Assembly (NCBI GenBank): GCA_965146665.1
Contig: CBCTHE010000011.1
Location: 62,001-126,000, forward strand
DNA: 64,000 nucleotides
Reading direction: 5' to 3'
Source of the DNA: Ructibacterium sp965146665
GTDB taxonomy: Bacteria > Bacillota > Clostridia > Monoglobales > Monoglobaceae
Every line of letters begins with the position of its first letter. The stretch's first letter is position 1. The position numbers were made by a program, and so were the translations under genes. Positions 1 through 9,269 of the stretch are shown here, in pieces. Below the pieces are notes generated by a model that did not search any database, was not told where the DNA came from, and saw only the letters and a list, made by a program, of their open reading frames with translations.

Positions 1-686
1 GCGAAGTGGATCCCCTTTCCGGTTTCCCGGCTGACCAGATTCACCCATTTGGACTGGATATCCTCAAAGATCATGGCGTCATTGTTGAAAAGGCTCCGTT
101 CCAGCGGCAGAATCCGGCCGCTGTCCAGCACCGCATCCTTTCGGGACGCGGAAATGGCCTCGTCCTCATTGACGTGGTTGGATTCCAGAATCTCTTCCTT
201 TTCAAACTCCAGCTGATAGTCCTCAAAGGCCTCGCCCGCCGCCATAGGGACATTGAAGCCCGGATGACCTCCCAGGCAGAACAGCATTTCCTCACTGTCC
301 CGGTTCTCAACCCGGAAACCGCAGGTCAGCTTATCCCCCTCCAGAGTAAAGGTCACCTCAAAGCAAAAGTTCCAGGGATACAGCGCCCTTGTCTTGTCGC
401 TGCCGGTGAGCCGGAAGGTCACGCTGTGCGCCTGCCGGTCCGTCACCTCCAGCTCAAAATCCCGGACAAAACCGTGCATGGTCATGGGATAGTCCCTGCC
501 TTTGACAGAAAGCACTTTATTCCGAAGTCTCCCCACAACCGGAAACAGAATCGGTGCGCAGGAATTCCAATACGCCGGATTTCTCTGCCAAATATATTCT
601 TTTCCATCCTTTTCAAAGGACAGAAGCTGCCCCCCAAAACTGTCGATCTGCGCGGAAACGTTTCCGCTTTGAATGGTTACGATCAT
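1..686 (-). CDS. Aldose 1-epimerase family protein (3' end outside window)
   Basis: Reading the minus strand from ATG at 686 gives 228 residues before the window ends. AAAGGAG precedes the start. The product is a close paralogue of the next gene upstream: both have the FGGQL/LGGQL start, EYIWQR, CAP.LFPVVGR, the MHGFV/IHGFV segment and the CLGGHPGFNVP segment of the LacX-like branch of aldose epimerases. Family members interconvert sugar anomers or bind phosphosugars in a galactose-mutarotase fold; the true substrate is unknown here. The gap to the upstream gene is only 30 bp, so the two are one operon and probably a tandem duplication. The C-terminal part lies left of the window. Confidence 0.85.
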   Translation of the reverse strand, partial: MIVTIQSGNVSAQIDSFGGQLLSFEKDGKEYIWQRNPAYWNSCAPILFPVVGRLRNKVLSVKGRDYPMTMHGFVRDFELEVTDRQAHSVTFRLTGSDKTRALYPWNFCFEVTFTLEGDKLTCGFRVENRDSEEMLFCLGGHPGFNVPMAAGEAFEDYQLEFEKEEILESNHVNEDEAISASRKDAVLDSGRILPLERSLFNNDAMIFEDIQSKWVNLVSRETGKGIHF

Positions 687-716
687 ACCAACTCTCCTTT
701 CTTTCCTCCCTCACGG

Positions 717-1595
717 TCAGAAAACCGCAATGGAAAACGCCGTCTCAAATACCTGTCCCGGCTCCAGCCGAAGCACGCCGAATTTATCCTTCATGGCGGT
801 TCCTTCATCCGAGCGCATCCCCATGCCGTACCATGGCTCAATGCAGAGATAGGGCGCGCATTGGGGCGTTCCCATGGTCCAGAAGGCCAGCACAGGAAAT
901 CCGTTGAAGTCCACCCGAACGCCTCTGCCGGAAGGCCCCTTCAGTTCAACCCAGTCTGACTGCAGGTCCTCAAAGATCAGCGTATTTCCCGCCGCGAACA
1001 TCTCCTCCCGCAGAGGCAGGGTATTGCCCACTCTGGGCAGAAAATAACGTTGCTCCGGAAGGATGACGCTGCCGGCGCTCAGGCCGTCCGAGCACAGCGG
1101 CTCATCCTTCTCAAAAATAAGCTGATAGTCTGAGAAGCTCTCGCCGGGTACCAGCGGAACGTTAAACCCCGGATGGCCGCCCAGACAAAACAGCATCTCC
1201 CTGCTGTCTCGGTTGGTCACCGTAAATTTCAGCCGGAGTGTATTGCCCAGCAGCGCATAGTCCACATCATACACAAAATCCCAGGGATACATCTCCCTGG
1301 TCGCCGCCCCCGCTGTGAGACGAAGGGTGACCTGCTCCTCTGTCTCCCGGACCGGCGCCAGTTCCATATCCTTGACAAAGCCGTGAATCGGCATGGGATA
1401 CGTCCTGCCGTCCACCTCTATCACGCCGTCTTTGGCACGGCCAACCACCGGGAACAGCAGCGGCGCACAGGCTTCCCAAAACGCCGGATCCCGCTGCCAT
1501 ATATACTCTGTCTCCGCCAGCTTCAATGAATGGAGCTGGCCGCCCAGGGTGTCAACTGCCGCCCGGACCCGTTCATTTCCGATTTCCAAAAGCAT
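717..1595 (-). CDS. Aldose 1-epimerase family protein (LacX-like)
   Basis: A 292-residue cytosolic protein of normal family length. It starts at ATG 1595 with GAGGAGG just upstream. LGGQL, EYIWQRDPAFWE, CAPLLFPVVGR, IHGFVKD and CLGGHPGFNVP match the LacX/YeaD-type mutarotase family, and the IHGFV and GGHPGF histidines are the expected active-site region. It is first in a two-gene operon with the paralogue at 1-686 and has its own promoter at 1625-1653. The substrate cannot be read from sequence; mutarotation of a hexose is the family expectation. Confidence 0.85.
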   Translation of the reverse strand: MLLEIGNERVRAAVDTLGGQLHSLKLAETEYIWQRDPAFWEACAPLLFPVVGRAKDGVIEVDGRTYPMPIHGFVKDMELAPVRETEEQVTLRLTAGAATREMYPWDFVYDVDYALLGNTLRLKFTVTNRDSREMLFCLGGHPGFNVPLVPGESFSDYQLIFEKDEPLCSDGLSAGSVILPEQRYFLPRVGNTLPLREEMFAAGNTLIFEDLQSDWVELKGPSGRGVRVDFNGFPVLAFWTMGTPQCAPYLCIEPWYGMGMRSDEGTAMKDKFGVLRLEPGQVFETAFSIAVF

Positions 1596-1624
1596 AGGAG
1601 CACCTCCTCTTCTGATTCCCTTTT

Positions 1625-1653
1625 ATTCTATCACAGTGCAATTATTTTTGCAA
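1625..1653 (-). promoter_or_regulatory. Sigma-A promoter of the epimerase pair
   Basis: On the minus strand, TTGCAA (1648-1653), a 17-bp spacer and TAGAAT (1625-1630), about 30 bp before the start codon at 1595. Confidence 0.65.
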
Positions 1654-1703
1654 GATATTCCATCTGATGAAATTGGAATTCTTTTGGCCGGTTTCCTCCC
1701 TGC

Positions 1704-1732
1704 ACAAAAAGAGCGGCGGATCTCTCCGCCGC
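1704..1732 (-). terminator. Intrinsic terminator of the dnaX-ybaB transcript
   Basis: An 8-bp GC stem (GCGGCGGA/TCCGCCGC, loop GAGA) is followed on the minus strand by a T-rich tract. It lies directly after the ybaB stop codon. Confidence 0.85.
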
Positions 1733-1739
1733 ACGCCGC

Positions 1740-2084
1740 TCAGAACAATCCCGGGATATTCAGGCCTCCCGTCAGCTGGCCCATCTGCGCCGAGCTGTCC
1801 GACTCCATCTTGCGCAGGCCTTCATTGACCGCCGCCACAATGAGATCCTGGAGCATCTCAATGTCATCCGGATCCACAACCTCAGGCTTGAGCTCAATCT
1901 CCTGCACCTCGCGCTTGCCGGTAATCACCACCCGGACCGCACCGCCGCCGGCGGTTGCCTCATAGGTCTTGGCCTCCATCTCCTCCTGCATCTTCACCAT
2001 CTGTTCCTGCATTTTCTGGGCCTGCTTGATCATCTGATTCATATTGCCGCCGCCCATTCCTCTGGGGAATCCGCCTTTTGCCAT
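1740..2084 (-). CDS. ybaB: YbaB/EbfC family nucleoid-associated protein
   Basis: A 114-residue protein with the typical YbaB layout: a glycine-rich start (GGFPRGMGGGNM), a long helix (MNQMIKQAQKMQEQMVKMQEEMEAKTY is broken here at its middle), the core GGGAVRVVITGKREVQEIELKPEVVDPDDIEMLQDLIVAAVNEGLRK region, and a short tail. Homologues are small dimers that bind DNA without strong specificity. AAAGGAGAG precedes the ATG. It follows dnaX by 14 bp, the usual dnaX-ybaB order, but recR, which often comes next, is absent and a terminator follows instead. Confidence 0.95.
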   Translation of the reverse strand: MAKGGFPRGMGGGNMNQMIKQAQKMQEQMVKMQEEMEAKTYEATAGGGAVRVVITGKREVQEIELKPEVVDPDDIEMLQDLIVAAVNEGLRKMESDSSAQMGQLTGGLNIPGLF

Positions 2085-2098
2085 CTCGTTTCTCTCCT

Positions 2099-3805
2099 TT
2101 ATTCCTCGTTTTTGATAATATGAAGTTTATCGCCCAGCAGATCCTTTTTCTCCGCCAGGTCAAATATACTGGTCTCTTTTGTCTCAGCCGGTTTTCTCTG
2201 GCCGGCCAGATACGCCTCTGCCTTCACCGTCTGGCCGCTGACCCTGGAAAACAGCTTCCCGAGATACGCCAGCCCCTCCGGCTTGGCAATCCTGTCATAG
2301 GCGATCTGATTGCTCAATTCAAGCTCCACGGTGCCGCCGTTTAGAAATGCCTTGCCGCTGTATAAAAAGGCGAACAGGGATTTGCTCTCCTTTTTTACCT
2401 CCTGCAGGGCGTCCGCCCAGAATTCCCAAACCGCCTCGCCGCCGTCCTGCTGGGCCAGCCCGTCCGCCGCGGCTGGCGGCGCGGAAACAGCGGCCCGGGG
2501 TGGTGCTGCCTGAACCGGGACAGGCGCGGGGTCCGGCGCCGCGGCTGCGTCCCATGGCGGGCCGTCCGAAGGGTCTGCCGGGGCGGCGGTCTCCTGTGCG
2601 GGGGCGGCCGGAGACGCTGCAGGTACCGTTGCTAATGCCGGGCTGCCGCCCTGGGCGAGCATCCGCTCCAGCCTTTCAATCCGGGCCAGCAAAGCCTCCG
2701 GATCCGCACTGCATGCCGGGGTACACAGCTTCACCATGGCCAGCTCCGCCGCAATCTGCGGCGCGGACATCCACTTGGACTGGGCAAGACTCTCACTGAG
2801 CACCTTGACCGCGTATAAAATCTGTTCCATGGAGAACAGCCCGGCCTGCTCCTGGAATTTCGCCGTGGCGTCCAGGGTCCGTTCCAGAAGCTCCGCGGGT
2901 TCGTCCGCGGCCTTACAGATCAGCAGACTGCGAAAATGGGCAATCAGCTCCTCCAAAAAGTTCTGGACCTCCTTGCCCTGATGCAGAAAAGCATCCGTCC
3001 GCATCAGCGCCTCCTGGGTATTTCCGGCGGCAACCGCCGCTGTGATATCAAATAAGGTCTTGGGGTCCGCGATCCCCACAATCTCGGTCACCCGCTCTGT
3101 GGTGAGCTGTTCCAGTCCAAACGCCGCGCACTGATCCAGTATGCTCAGGGCGTCGCGCATGGAACCGTCACCCAGCTCCGCAACAAGCTCAAGGGCGTCC
3201 GGCGTGGCGCCGATCCCCTCCGCCCCGGCGATCTTGGTCAGCCGGCGCGCAATATCGTCCACACCGATCCGGCGGAAATCAAACCGCTGACACCGGGACA
3301 GGACTGTGGCGGGGATTTTATGGGGCTCGGTGGTGGCAAGGATGAACAGGGCGTGCTTTGGGGGCTCTTCCAGCGTCTTGAGCAGCGCGTTGAAGGCCTC
3401 CGCTGTGAGCATGTGCACCTCGTCTATGATATAGACCTTATAGGTGCATCCCGCCGGGGTGTAGATCACCTCATCCCGAATCTCACGGATATTCTCCACC
3501 CCGCGGTTGCTGGCCGCGTCCATCTCATATACGTCAAGAATACTGCCGTCCAGGATTCCCTTACAGGTGGGGCATTCGTTACAGGGCTCGCCGTCCCTGG
3601 GGTTCTCACAGTTGACCGCGCGGGAAAATATTTTTGCCGTGGAGGTCTTTCCTGTGCCCCGGGTGCCGCAGAACAGATAGGCATGGGCAATCCGGCCTGC
3701 GGCAATGCCGTTTTTCAGCGTATCGGTCACATGCCGCTGGCCGATTACATCGTCAAAGGTCATAGAGCGCCATTTTCTGTATAACGCCTGATAGGAATCT
3801 GACAT
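2099..3805 (-). CDS. dnaX: DNA polymerase III subunit gamma/tau
   Basis: Clamp-loader ATPase that opens the beta clamp onto primed DNA and links polymerase cores at the fork. I take the ATG at 3805 (MSDSYQALYRKWRS), preceded by GAGAGGAAG, giving 568 residues; a longer frame to 3937 would run into the SRP RNA. Visible motifs are YRKWRSMTFDDVIGQ, Walker A GTRGTGKTS, the four-cysteine zinc module CEN...CNECPTCK, Walker B DEVHML, and the sensor-1 region ATTEPHKIP. An alanine/proline-rich linker (about residues 395-460) leads to the tau-type C-terminus. No frameshift slippage site was looked for in detail. It is co-directional with ybaB 14 bp downstream. Confidence 0.97.
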   Translation of the reverse strand: MSDSYQALYRKWRSMTFDDVIGQRHVTDTLKNGIAAGRIAHAYLFCGTRGTGKTSTAKIFSRAVNCENPRDGEPCNECPTCKGILDGSILDVYEMDAASNRGVENIREIRDEVIYTPAGCTYKVYIIDEVHMLTAEAFNALLKTLEEPPKHALFILATTEPHKIPATVLSRCQRFDFRRIGVDDIARRLTKIAGAEGIGATPDALELVAELGDGSMRDALSILDQCAAFGLEQLTTERVTEIVGIADPKTLFDITAAVAAGNTQEALMRTDAFLHQGKEVQNFLEELIAHFRSLLICKAADEPAELLERTLDATAKFQEQAGLFSMEQILYAVKVLSESLAQSKWMSAPQIAAELAMVKLCTPACSADPEALLARIERLERMLAQGGSPALATVPAASPAAPAQETAAPADPSDGPPWDAAAAPDPAPVPVQAAPPRAAVSAPPAAADGLAQQDGGEAVWEFWADALQEVKKESKSLFAFLYSGKAFLNGGTVELELSNQIAYDRIAKPEGLAYLGKLFSRVSGQTVKAEAYLAGQRKPAETKETSIFDLAEKKDLLGDKLHIIKNEE

Positions 3806-3934
3806 GCTTCGCACTTCCTCTCTCCAATGGTTGGACAGCAGTCCTCCGGCTCCCCGCTTTAACCTGCTGTAAAATTCGATCCCCTGTCCCTCCGCGGAGA
3901 CAAAAAGACCCTTGATTCTATGATATAAAAAAAT

Positions 3935-4200
3935 CATGTGCTTGCCTTCGAAACAGCAATACCCGCGTTACCTGAACAGTAAGCTCAGATCTGGCTGCCT
4001 CACGGCACATCGAAATAACTGCTTATCGCTGCTGCGTTCCCGCCCTGACGAGGTTCACAGGTTCCGATTGCGCAAGACCAGACCGTCAACACCACTTGAA
4101 CAGGGCAGACCGGACACGGCTCTCCCTCATGGCAAGTTTTCATCCCCTCTATAGCGGATTGAGGGTTACAAGGCACCGCTACCGCCCCGATTTAACATGA
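3935..4200 (-). ncRNA. ffs: Bacterial large signal recognition particle RNA
   Basis: Minus-strand RNA of about 265 nt. The S-domain core is clear: CCTCGTCAGGGCGGGAAC followed by GCAGCAGCGATAAG near 4020-4055. The 5' part (GCGGTGCCTTGTAACCC, then ATCCGCTATAG) is the Alu domain of the large Bacillus/Clostridium type, and CTTGCC near 4133 can pair with GGCAAG near 3941 to close helix 5. A strong promoter lies 8 bp upstream and a T run at 3927-3933 ends it. Its place just upstream of dnaX is the usual Firmicute arrangement. It scaffolds Ffh in co-translational membrane targeting. The ends are approximate. Confidence 0.93.
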
Positions 4201-4207
4201 CTTGATT

Positions 4208-4237
4208 ATTATAGCATAAATCACCCCGGCAAGTCAA
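4208..4237 (-). promoter_or_regulatory. Sigma-A promoter of SRP RNA
   Basis: Minus strand TTGACT (4232-4237), 18-bp spacer, TATAAT (4208-4213) with an extended -10 TG. Predicted start near 4200. Confidence 0.85.
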
Positions 4238-4299
4238 TGACTTTTTTAAGCGAAATCTGTCCAAATGATCCACGCGGGCACACCCGCTTCCCCAGACAC

Positions 4300-4326
4300 A
4301 AAAAGAAGCCGCCCGAAGGCGGCTTC
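4300..4326 (-). terminator. Intrinsic terminator of nifJ
   Basis: GAAGCCGCC, loop TTCG, GGCGGCTTC, then TTTTTG on the minus strand, 20 bp after the nifJ stop. The remaining bases to the SRP promoter hold nothing recognisable. Confidence 0.92.
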
Positions 4327-4346
4327 CTCTTAAAATCAGGCCAGAA

Positions 4347-7300
4347 TTAGTCCTGCTTTGCCATTCTCTTGTAAACCTCATATCTTGCGGCAAGGTCTTT
4401 TTCAGCCTTGTCAAAGAGCTTTTCAGCAACCTCCGGATACCCCTTCTGGAGCATCAGGTAACGGTTCTCGCCCATCATGAAGTCCTTTACATTGCCTGTG
4501 GGCTCTTTGGAATCCAGGATAAAGGGATTCTTGCCCTCGTCGGCCAGCTCAGGATTGTATCTCCACAGGTGCCAGTAGCCGGTCTCAACCGCTTTCTTTT
4601 CTTCAGCGATGGAGTTGCCCATGCCGCCTTTGGCCTTGATACCGTGGTTGATACACGGCGCGTAAGCGATAACCAGAGACGGACCCGGATAAGCCTCAGC
4701 CTCTTTGATGGCTTTCAGCGCCTGCGCCATGTTCGCACCCAGCGCGATCTGTGCCACATAGACATAGCCATAGGTGGTTGCGATCATGCCCAGATCCTTT
4801 TTCTTCACCTTCTTGCCGGCAGCCGCAAATTTCGCAACCGCCGCGGTCGGGGTAGCCTTGGAGGACTGACCACCGGTGTTGGAATACACCTCTGTGTCCA
4901 CAACAAAGATATTGATATCCTCGCCGGACGCAATGACGTGGTCCAGACCGCCGTAGCCGATATCATAGGCCCAGCCGTCTCCGCCGAACACCCACTGGGA
5001 ACGCTTCACCAGGAAGTCAGTCCGGTCAGCGATCTCCTTGACGGCAGGATTGCTCATATCAGCATCCTGAATCAGGGCTTCGATTTTATCAGCGGCGGCC
5101 TTGGAGCCTTCCGCACAGTTTTTGGCGTCAATCCATTCCTTGAATGCGGCCGCCAGCTCCGGAGAAACTGCGTCCATTGCCTCGTTCATTCTGGACTCCA
5201 GGGTCGCTCTCACCTTTTTGCTGGCGATTACCATACCCATACCAAATTCAGCATTGTCCTCGAACAGGGAGTTCGCCCAGGCCGGACCTCTGCCGTTTAC
5301 GTCCTTGCAGTAGGGCATAGACGGCGCGGAACCGCCCCAGATGGAGGTACAGCCGGTGGCGTTGGCAATCATCATTCTGTCGCCGAACAGCTGGGTGATC
5401 AGCTTGATATACGGGGTCTCGCCGCAGCCTGCGCACGCGCCGGAGAATTCCAGATACGGCTGTGCAAACTGAGAATTCTTTACGTTCGCGGACTTATCCA
5501 CCAGATTTGCCTTATTGGAAACCTTATCCATGGCATATTCCCAGTTGGGTTCCTGGAAGGGGGCCACATCGTCGATGGGTCTCATAACCAGAGCCTTGCC
5601 CTTGGGCGCCGGACAGGTGTTGGCGCAGACGCCGCAGCCCAGACAGTCAAGGGGAGATACCTGAATTCTGAATTCCAGACCGGCAAAGTCCTTGCCAATG
5701 GCCTTCAGGGTCTCAAAGTTCTCCGGCGCGCCTGCCTTCTCGTTCTCGTCAACCAGGACGGGACGGATTGCGGCATGGGGACATACCAGAGAACACTGGT
5801 TACACTGGATACAGAACTCCTGCTTCCACTCCGGAACCATAACGGCAACGCCGCGCTTCTCAAATCTGGAAGTACCGGTCTCAAAGGTTCCGTCCTCACG
5901 GCCGTTGAAGGTGCTGACCGGCAGCTTGTTGCCGCGCTGGCCGTTCACCGGGTCAACCACGCTGGTGATGAAGTCCGGACGTCCGCTGTCCTCAGCAGGC
6001 GTGTCAGCCGCATCCTTCCAGGAGGCGGGAACGTCGACCTTGACCAGCGCGTCAATGGCGCCGTCAACCGCCGCACAGTTCATGTTCACGATCTCGTCGC
6101 CCTTCTTGCCATAGGTCTTCTTGATCGCCTCTTTGATCAGGGCAACCGCATGGTCAAAGGGAATTACCTCAGAGAGCTTGAAGAACGCGCTCTGGGTTAC
6201 CATGTTGATCCGGTTGGGGCCCAGACCCACCTTTACAGCAACATCAACGGCGTTGATGGTGTAGAAGTTGATGTCGTTCTCCGCAATGTACCGCTTCATA
6301 TGTGCCGGGAGCTTTTCATCCAGCTCTTCCGGGGTCCACACGCAGTTGAGCAGGAAGGTGCCGCCTTTTTTCAGCCCTTCCAGAATGTCGTACTGATATA
6401 CATAAGCAGGCTTGTGACACGCGATATAGTCCGCCTCATCCAGCAGGTAAGTAGATTTGATCGGGGTCTTGCCAAATCTCAGGTGGGACATGGTCACACC
6501 GCCGGATTTCTTGGAGTCGTAGTCAAAATAAGCCTGCGCATACATGTCGGTGTTGTCGCCGATGATCTTGATGGCGTCTTTGTTCGCACCGACTGTACCG
6601 TCGGAGCCAAAGCCCCAGAACTTACACCGGGTCGCACCGGCCGGCGCCGCATTAACACGCTCGCCCAGCTCCAGAGACAGATTGGTCACATCATCCACAA
6701 TACCGATGGTGAATTCCTTCTTCGGCTCTGCCGCGTCCAGGTTATTGAATACGGCAACCAGCTGGGTGGGGGTGGTATCCTTGGATCCCAGTCCGAAACG
6801 TCCGCCGATGATGGCAGGCGCGTTGTCACAGTCCTTGTACAGGTTGCAGATATCCAGGTACAGGGGCTCGCCCAGGGAGCCCGGCTCCTTGGTTCTGTCC
6901 AGAACCGCGATTTTCTCAACGCTCTTGGGCATCACGTCAAAGAAGTATTTCGCGGAGAACGGTCTGTACAGGTGTACTTCCAGAACGCCGACCTTCTCGC
7001 CCTTTGCGTTCAGGTAGTCCACGGTTTCCTCCAGCGCCTGGCATACGCTGCCCATTGCGACGATAACCTTCTTGGCATCTGCGGCGCCGTAGTAGTTAAA
7101 GGGCTTGTACTCCCGGCCGGTGATCTTGCTGATCTCTTTCATATAATCAGCCACAATGTCCGGGATGTCTTCGTAGAATTTATTGGAGGCCTCTCTGCCC
7201 TGGAAATAGATATCGCCGTTCTGTGCGGTACCTCTCAGAACAGGGTGCTCCGGATTCAGCGCGCGGTCCTTGAATTCCTTCAGGGCATCCTGGTCAACCA

Positions 7301-7880
7301 GTCCCTTTAAGTCCTCGTAATCCATGACCTCAATCTTCTGGATCTCATGGGAGGTGCGGAACCCGTCAAAGAAGTGCAGGAACGGCACACGGCCCTTGAT
7401 CGCGGCCAGATGCGCGACGCCGCCCAGATCCATGACCTCCTGGACGCTGCCGGACGCCAGCATGGCGAAACCGGTCTGACGGCAGGCCATAACATCCTGA
7501 TGGTCACCAAAAATATTCAGTGCGTGCGCGGCAATGGCTCTTGCGCTGACGTGGAAAACAGTCGGCAGCAGTTCGCCGGCAATCTTATACATATTCGGAA
7601 TCATAAGGAGCAGCCCCTGTGACGCCGTAAAGGTTGTGGTGAGCGCACCAGCCTGCAGAGAGCCGTGCACGGCGCCCGCCGCACCAGCCTCAGACTGCAT
7701 TTCTACGACTTCTACAGTTTCGCCAAAAATGTTTTTCTGGCCCTTTGCGCTCCATTCATCAACATATTCTGCCATGGTTGATGAAGGGGTGATGGGATAG
7801 ATTGCTGCGACTTCGGTAAACGCATAAGCGCAATGTGCCGCAGCGCAGTTACCATCCATGGTCTTAAATTTCTTTGCCAT
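4347..7880 (-). CDS. nifJ: Pyruvate:ferredoxin (flavodoxin) oxidoreductase
   Basis: Single-chain homodimeric PFOR of 1177 residues, full family length. It oxidises pyruvate and CoA to acetyl-CoA and CO2 and passes electrons to ferredoxin, the main fermentative entry to acetyl-CoA in anaerobes. Domain order is pyrimidine-binding domain I (AIYPITPSSTMAEYVDEW), the CoA/transketolase C-like region, the EKR domain, a two-cluster ferredoxin domain (CIQCNQCSLVCP at about 688 and CLGCGVCANTCP at about 744), then the TPP domain (GACAGCGETPY, GDGWAYDIGYGG, VVDTEVYSNTGGQ). AAGGAGG lies 10 bp before the ATG. It is monocistronic, with its own promoter and terminator. Confidence 0.98.
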   Translation of the reverse strand: MAKKFKTMDGNCAAAHCAYAFTEVAAIYPITPSSTMAEYVDEWSAKGQKNIFGETVEVVEMQSEAGAAGAVHGSLQAGALTTTFTASQGLLLMIPNMYKIAGELLPTVFHVSARAIAAHALNIFGDHQDVMACRQTGFAMLASGSVQEVMDLGGVAHLAAIKGRVPFLHFFDGFRTSHEIQKIEVMDYEDLKGLVDQDALKEFKDRALNPEHPVLRGTAQNGDIYFQGREASNKFYEDIPDIVADYMKEISKITGREYKPFNYYGAADAKKVIVAMGSVCQALEETVDYLNAKGEKVGVLEVHLYRPFSAKYFFDVMPKSVEKIAVLDRTKEPGSLGEPLYLDICNLYKDCDNAPAIIGGRFGLGSKDTTPTQLVAVFNNLDAAEPKKEFTIGIVDDVTNLSLELGERVNAAPAGATRCKFWGFGSDGTVGANKDAIKIIGDNTDMYAQAYFDYDSKKSGGVTMSHLRFGKTPIKSTYLLDEADYIACHKPAYVYQYDILEGLKKGGTFLLNCVWTPEELDEKLPAHMKRYIAENDINFYTINAVDVAVKVGLGPNRINMVTQSAFFKLSEVIPFDHAVALIKEAIKKTYGKKGDEIVNMNCAAVDGAIDALVKVDVPASWKDAADTPAEDSGRPDFITSVVDPVNGQRGNKLPVSTFNGREDGTFETGTSRFEKRGVAVMVPEWKQEFCIQCNQCSLVCPHAAIRPVLVDENEKAGAPENFETLKAIGKDFAGLEFRIQVSPLDCLGCGVCANTCPAPKGKALVMRPIDDVAPFQEPNWEYAMDKVSNKANLVDKSANVKNSQFAQPYLEFSGACAGCGETPYIKLITQLFGDRMMIANATGCTSIWGGSAPSMPYCKDVNGRGPAWANSLFEDNAEFGMGMVIASKKVRATLESRMNEAMDAVSPELAAAFKEWIDAKNCAEGSKAAADKIEALIQDADMSNPAVKEIADRTDFLVKRSQWVFGGDGWAYDIGYGGLDHVIASGEDINIFVVDTEVYSNTGGQSSKATPTAAVAKFAAAGKKVKKKDLGMIATTYGYVYVAQIALGANMAQALKAIKEAEAYPGPSLVIAYAPCINHGIKAKGGMGNSIAEEKKAVETGYWHLWRYNPELADEGKNPFILDSKEPTGNVKDFMMGENRYLMLQKGYPEVAEKLFDKAEKDLAARYEVYKRMAKQD

Positions 7881-7956
7881 GATGATTTTGCCTCCTTGGT
7901 ATATTTTAAAAGGTTGAATTATTTTTCTATTCCGGTTTTTTCCGAAACCACAAAAT

Positions 7957-7985
7957 AGTATATCACAAGTATGTTACAATTTCAA
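7957..7985 (-). promoter_or_regulatory. Sigma-A promoter of nifJ
   Basis: Minus strand TTGAAA (7980-7985), 17-bp spacer, TATACT (7957-7962). The leader is about 70 nt. The 318-bp gap 7881-8198 otherwise holds the divergent promoter at 8075-8103 and AT-rich sequence with no other signal I can name. Confidence 0.8.
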
Positions 7986-8074
7986 ATGGTTTTTTTGAAA
8001 ATCAAAAAAATTTTGTATAAAATTTGGGGGTAATTTTATGTATTTTATGTAAGAAAAAATAATTGCGGGAATTG

Positions 8075-8103
8075 TTTACTAATTTCATTGGATATGTTAT
8101 AAT
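8075..8103 (+). promoter_or_regulatory. Sigma-A promoter of the GGDEF gene
   Basis: TTTACT (8075-8080), 17-bp spacer, TATAAT (8098-8103) with an extended -10 TG. It points at the gene starting at 8199 and is divergent from the nifJ promoter. Confidence 0.7.
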
Positions 8104-8198
8104 AAAAGCCATTCAGAAGCCAATTTACCGGTGCACGGCCGCCGGATTTTTTCAGGCCGGCCTTTTTCCCTTTGGGACTGCCAGGAACGGAGGACTTG

Positions 8199-9152
<954 letters not shown>

Positions 9153-9269
9153 AACCGGCCAGGGCCCCAAAAAACGGGACCGCAGGCAATATTTGAGCTG
9201 GAACACCTTTGAAAGCTTTGCCCGGTGTACGCAGGGCTCCGCGAAACGCCGGGCGGAATGGAGATTTTT

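Noticed and set aside
3805..3937. Longer dnaX start at 3937
   Set aside because: It would overlap the 3' end of the SRP RNA, and ATG 3805 has a ribosome site and the conserved MSDSYQALYRKWR start.
4569..7310. A 913-codon open frame on the plus strand opposite nifJ
   Set aside because: It mirrors the codon phase of a strongly conserved PFOR gene, has no ribosome site and its product lacks any recognisable motif.
8104..8198. Possible c-di-GMP riboswitch in the leader of the GGDEF gene
   Set aside because: The leader has a GC hairpin but none of the conserved GEMM core sequence.
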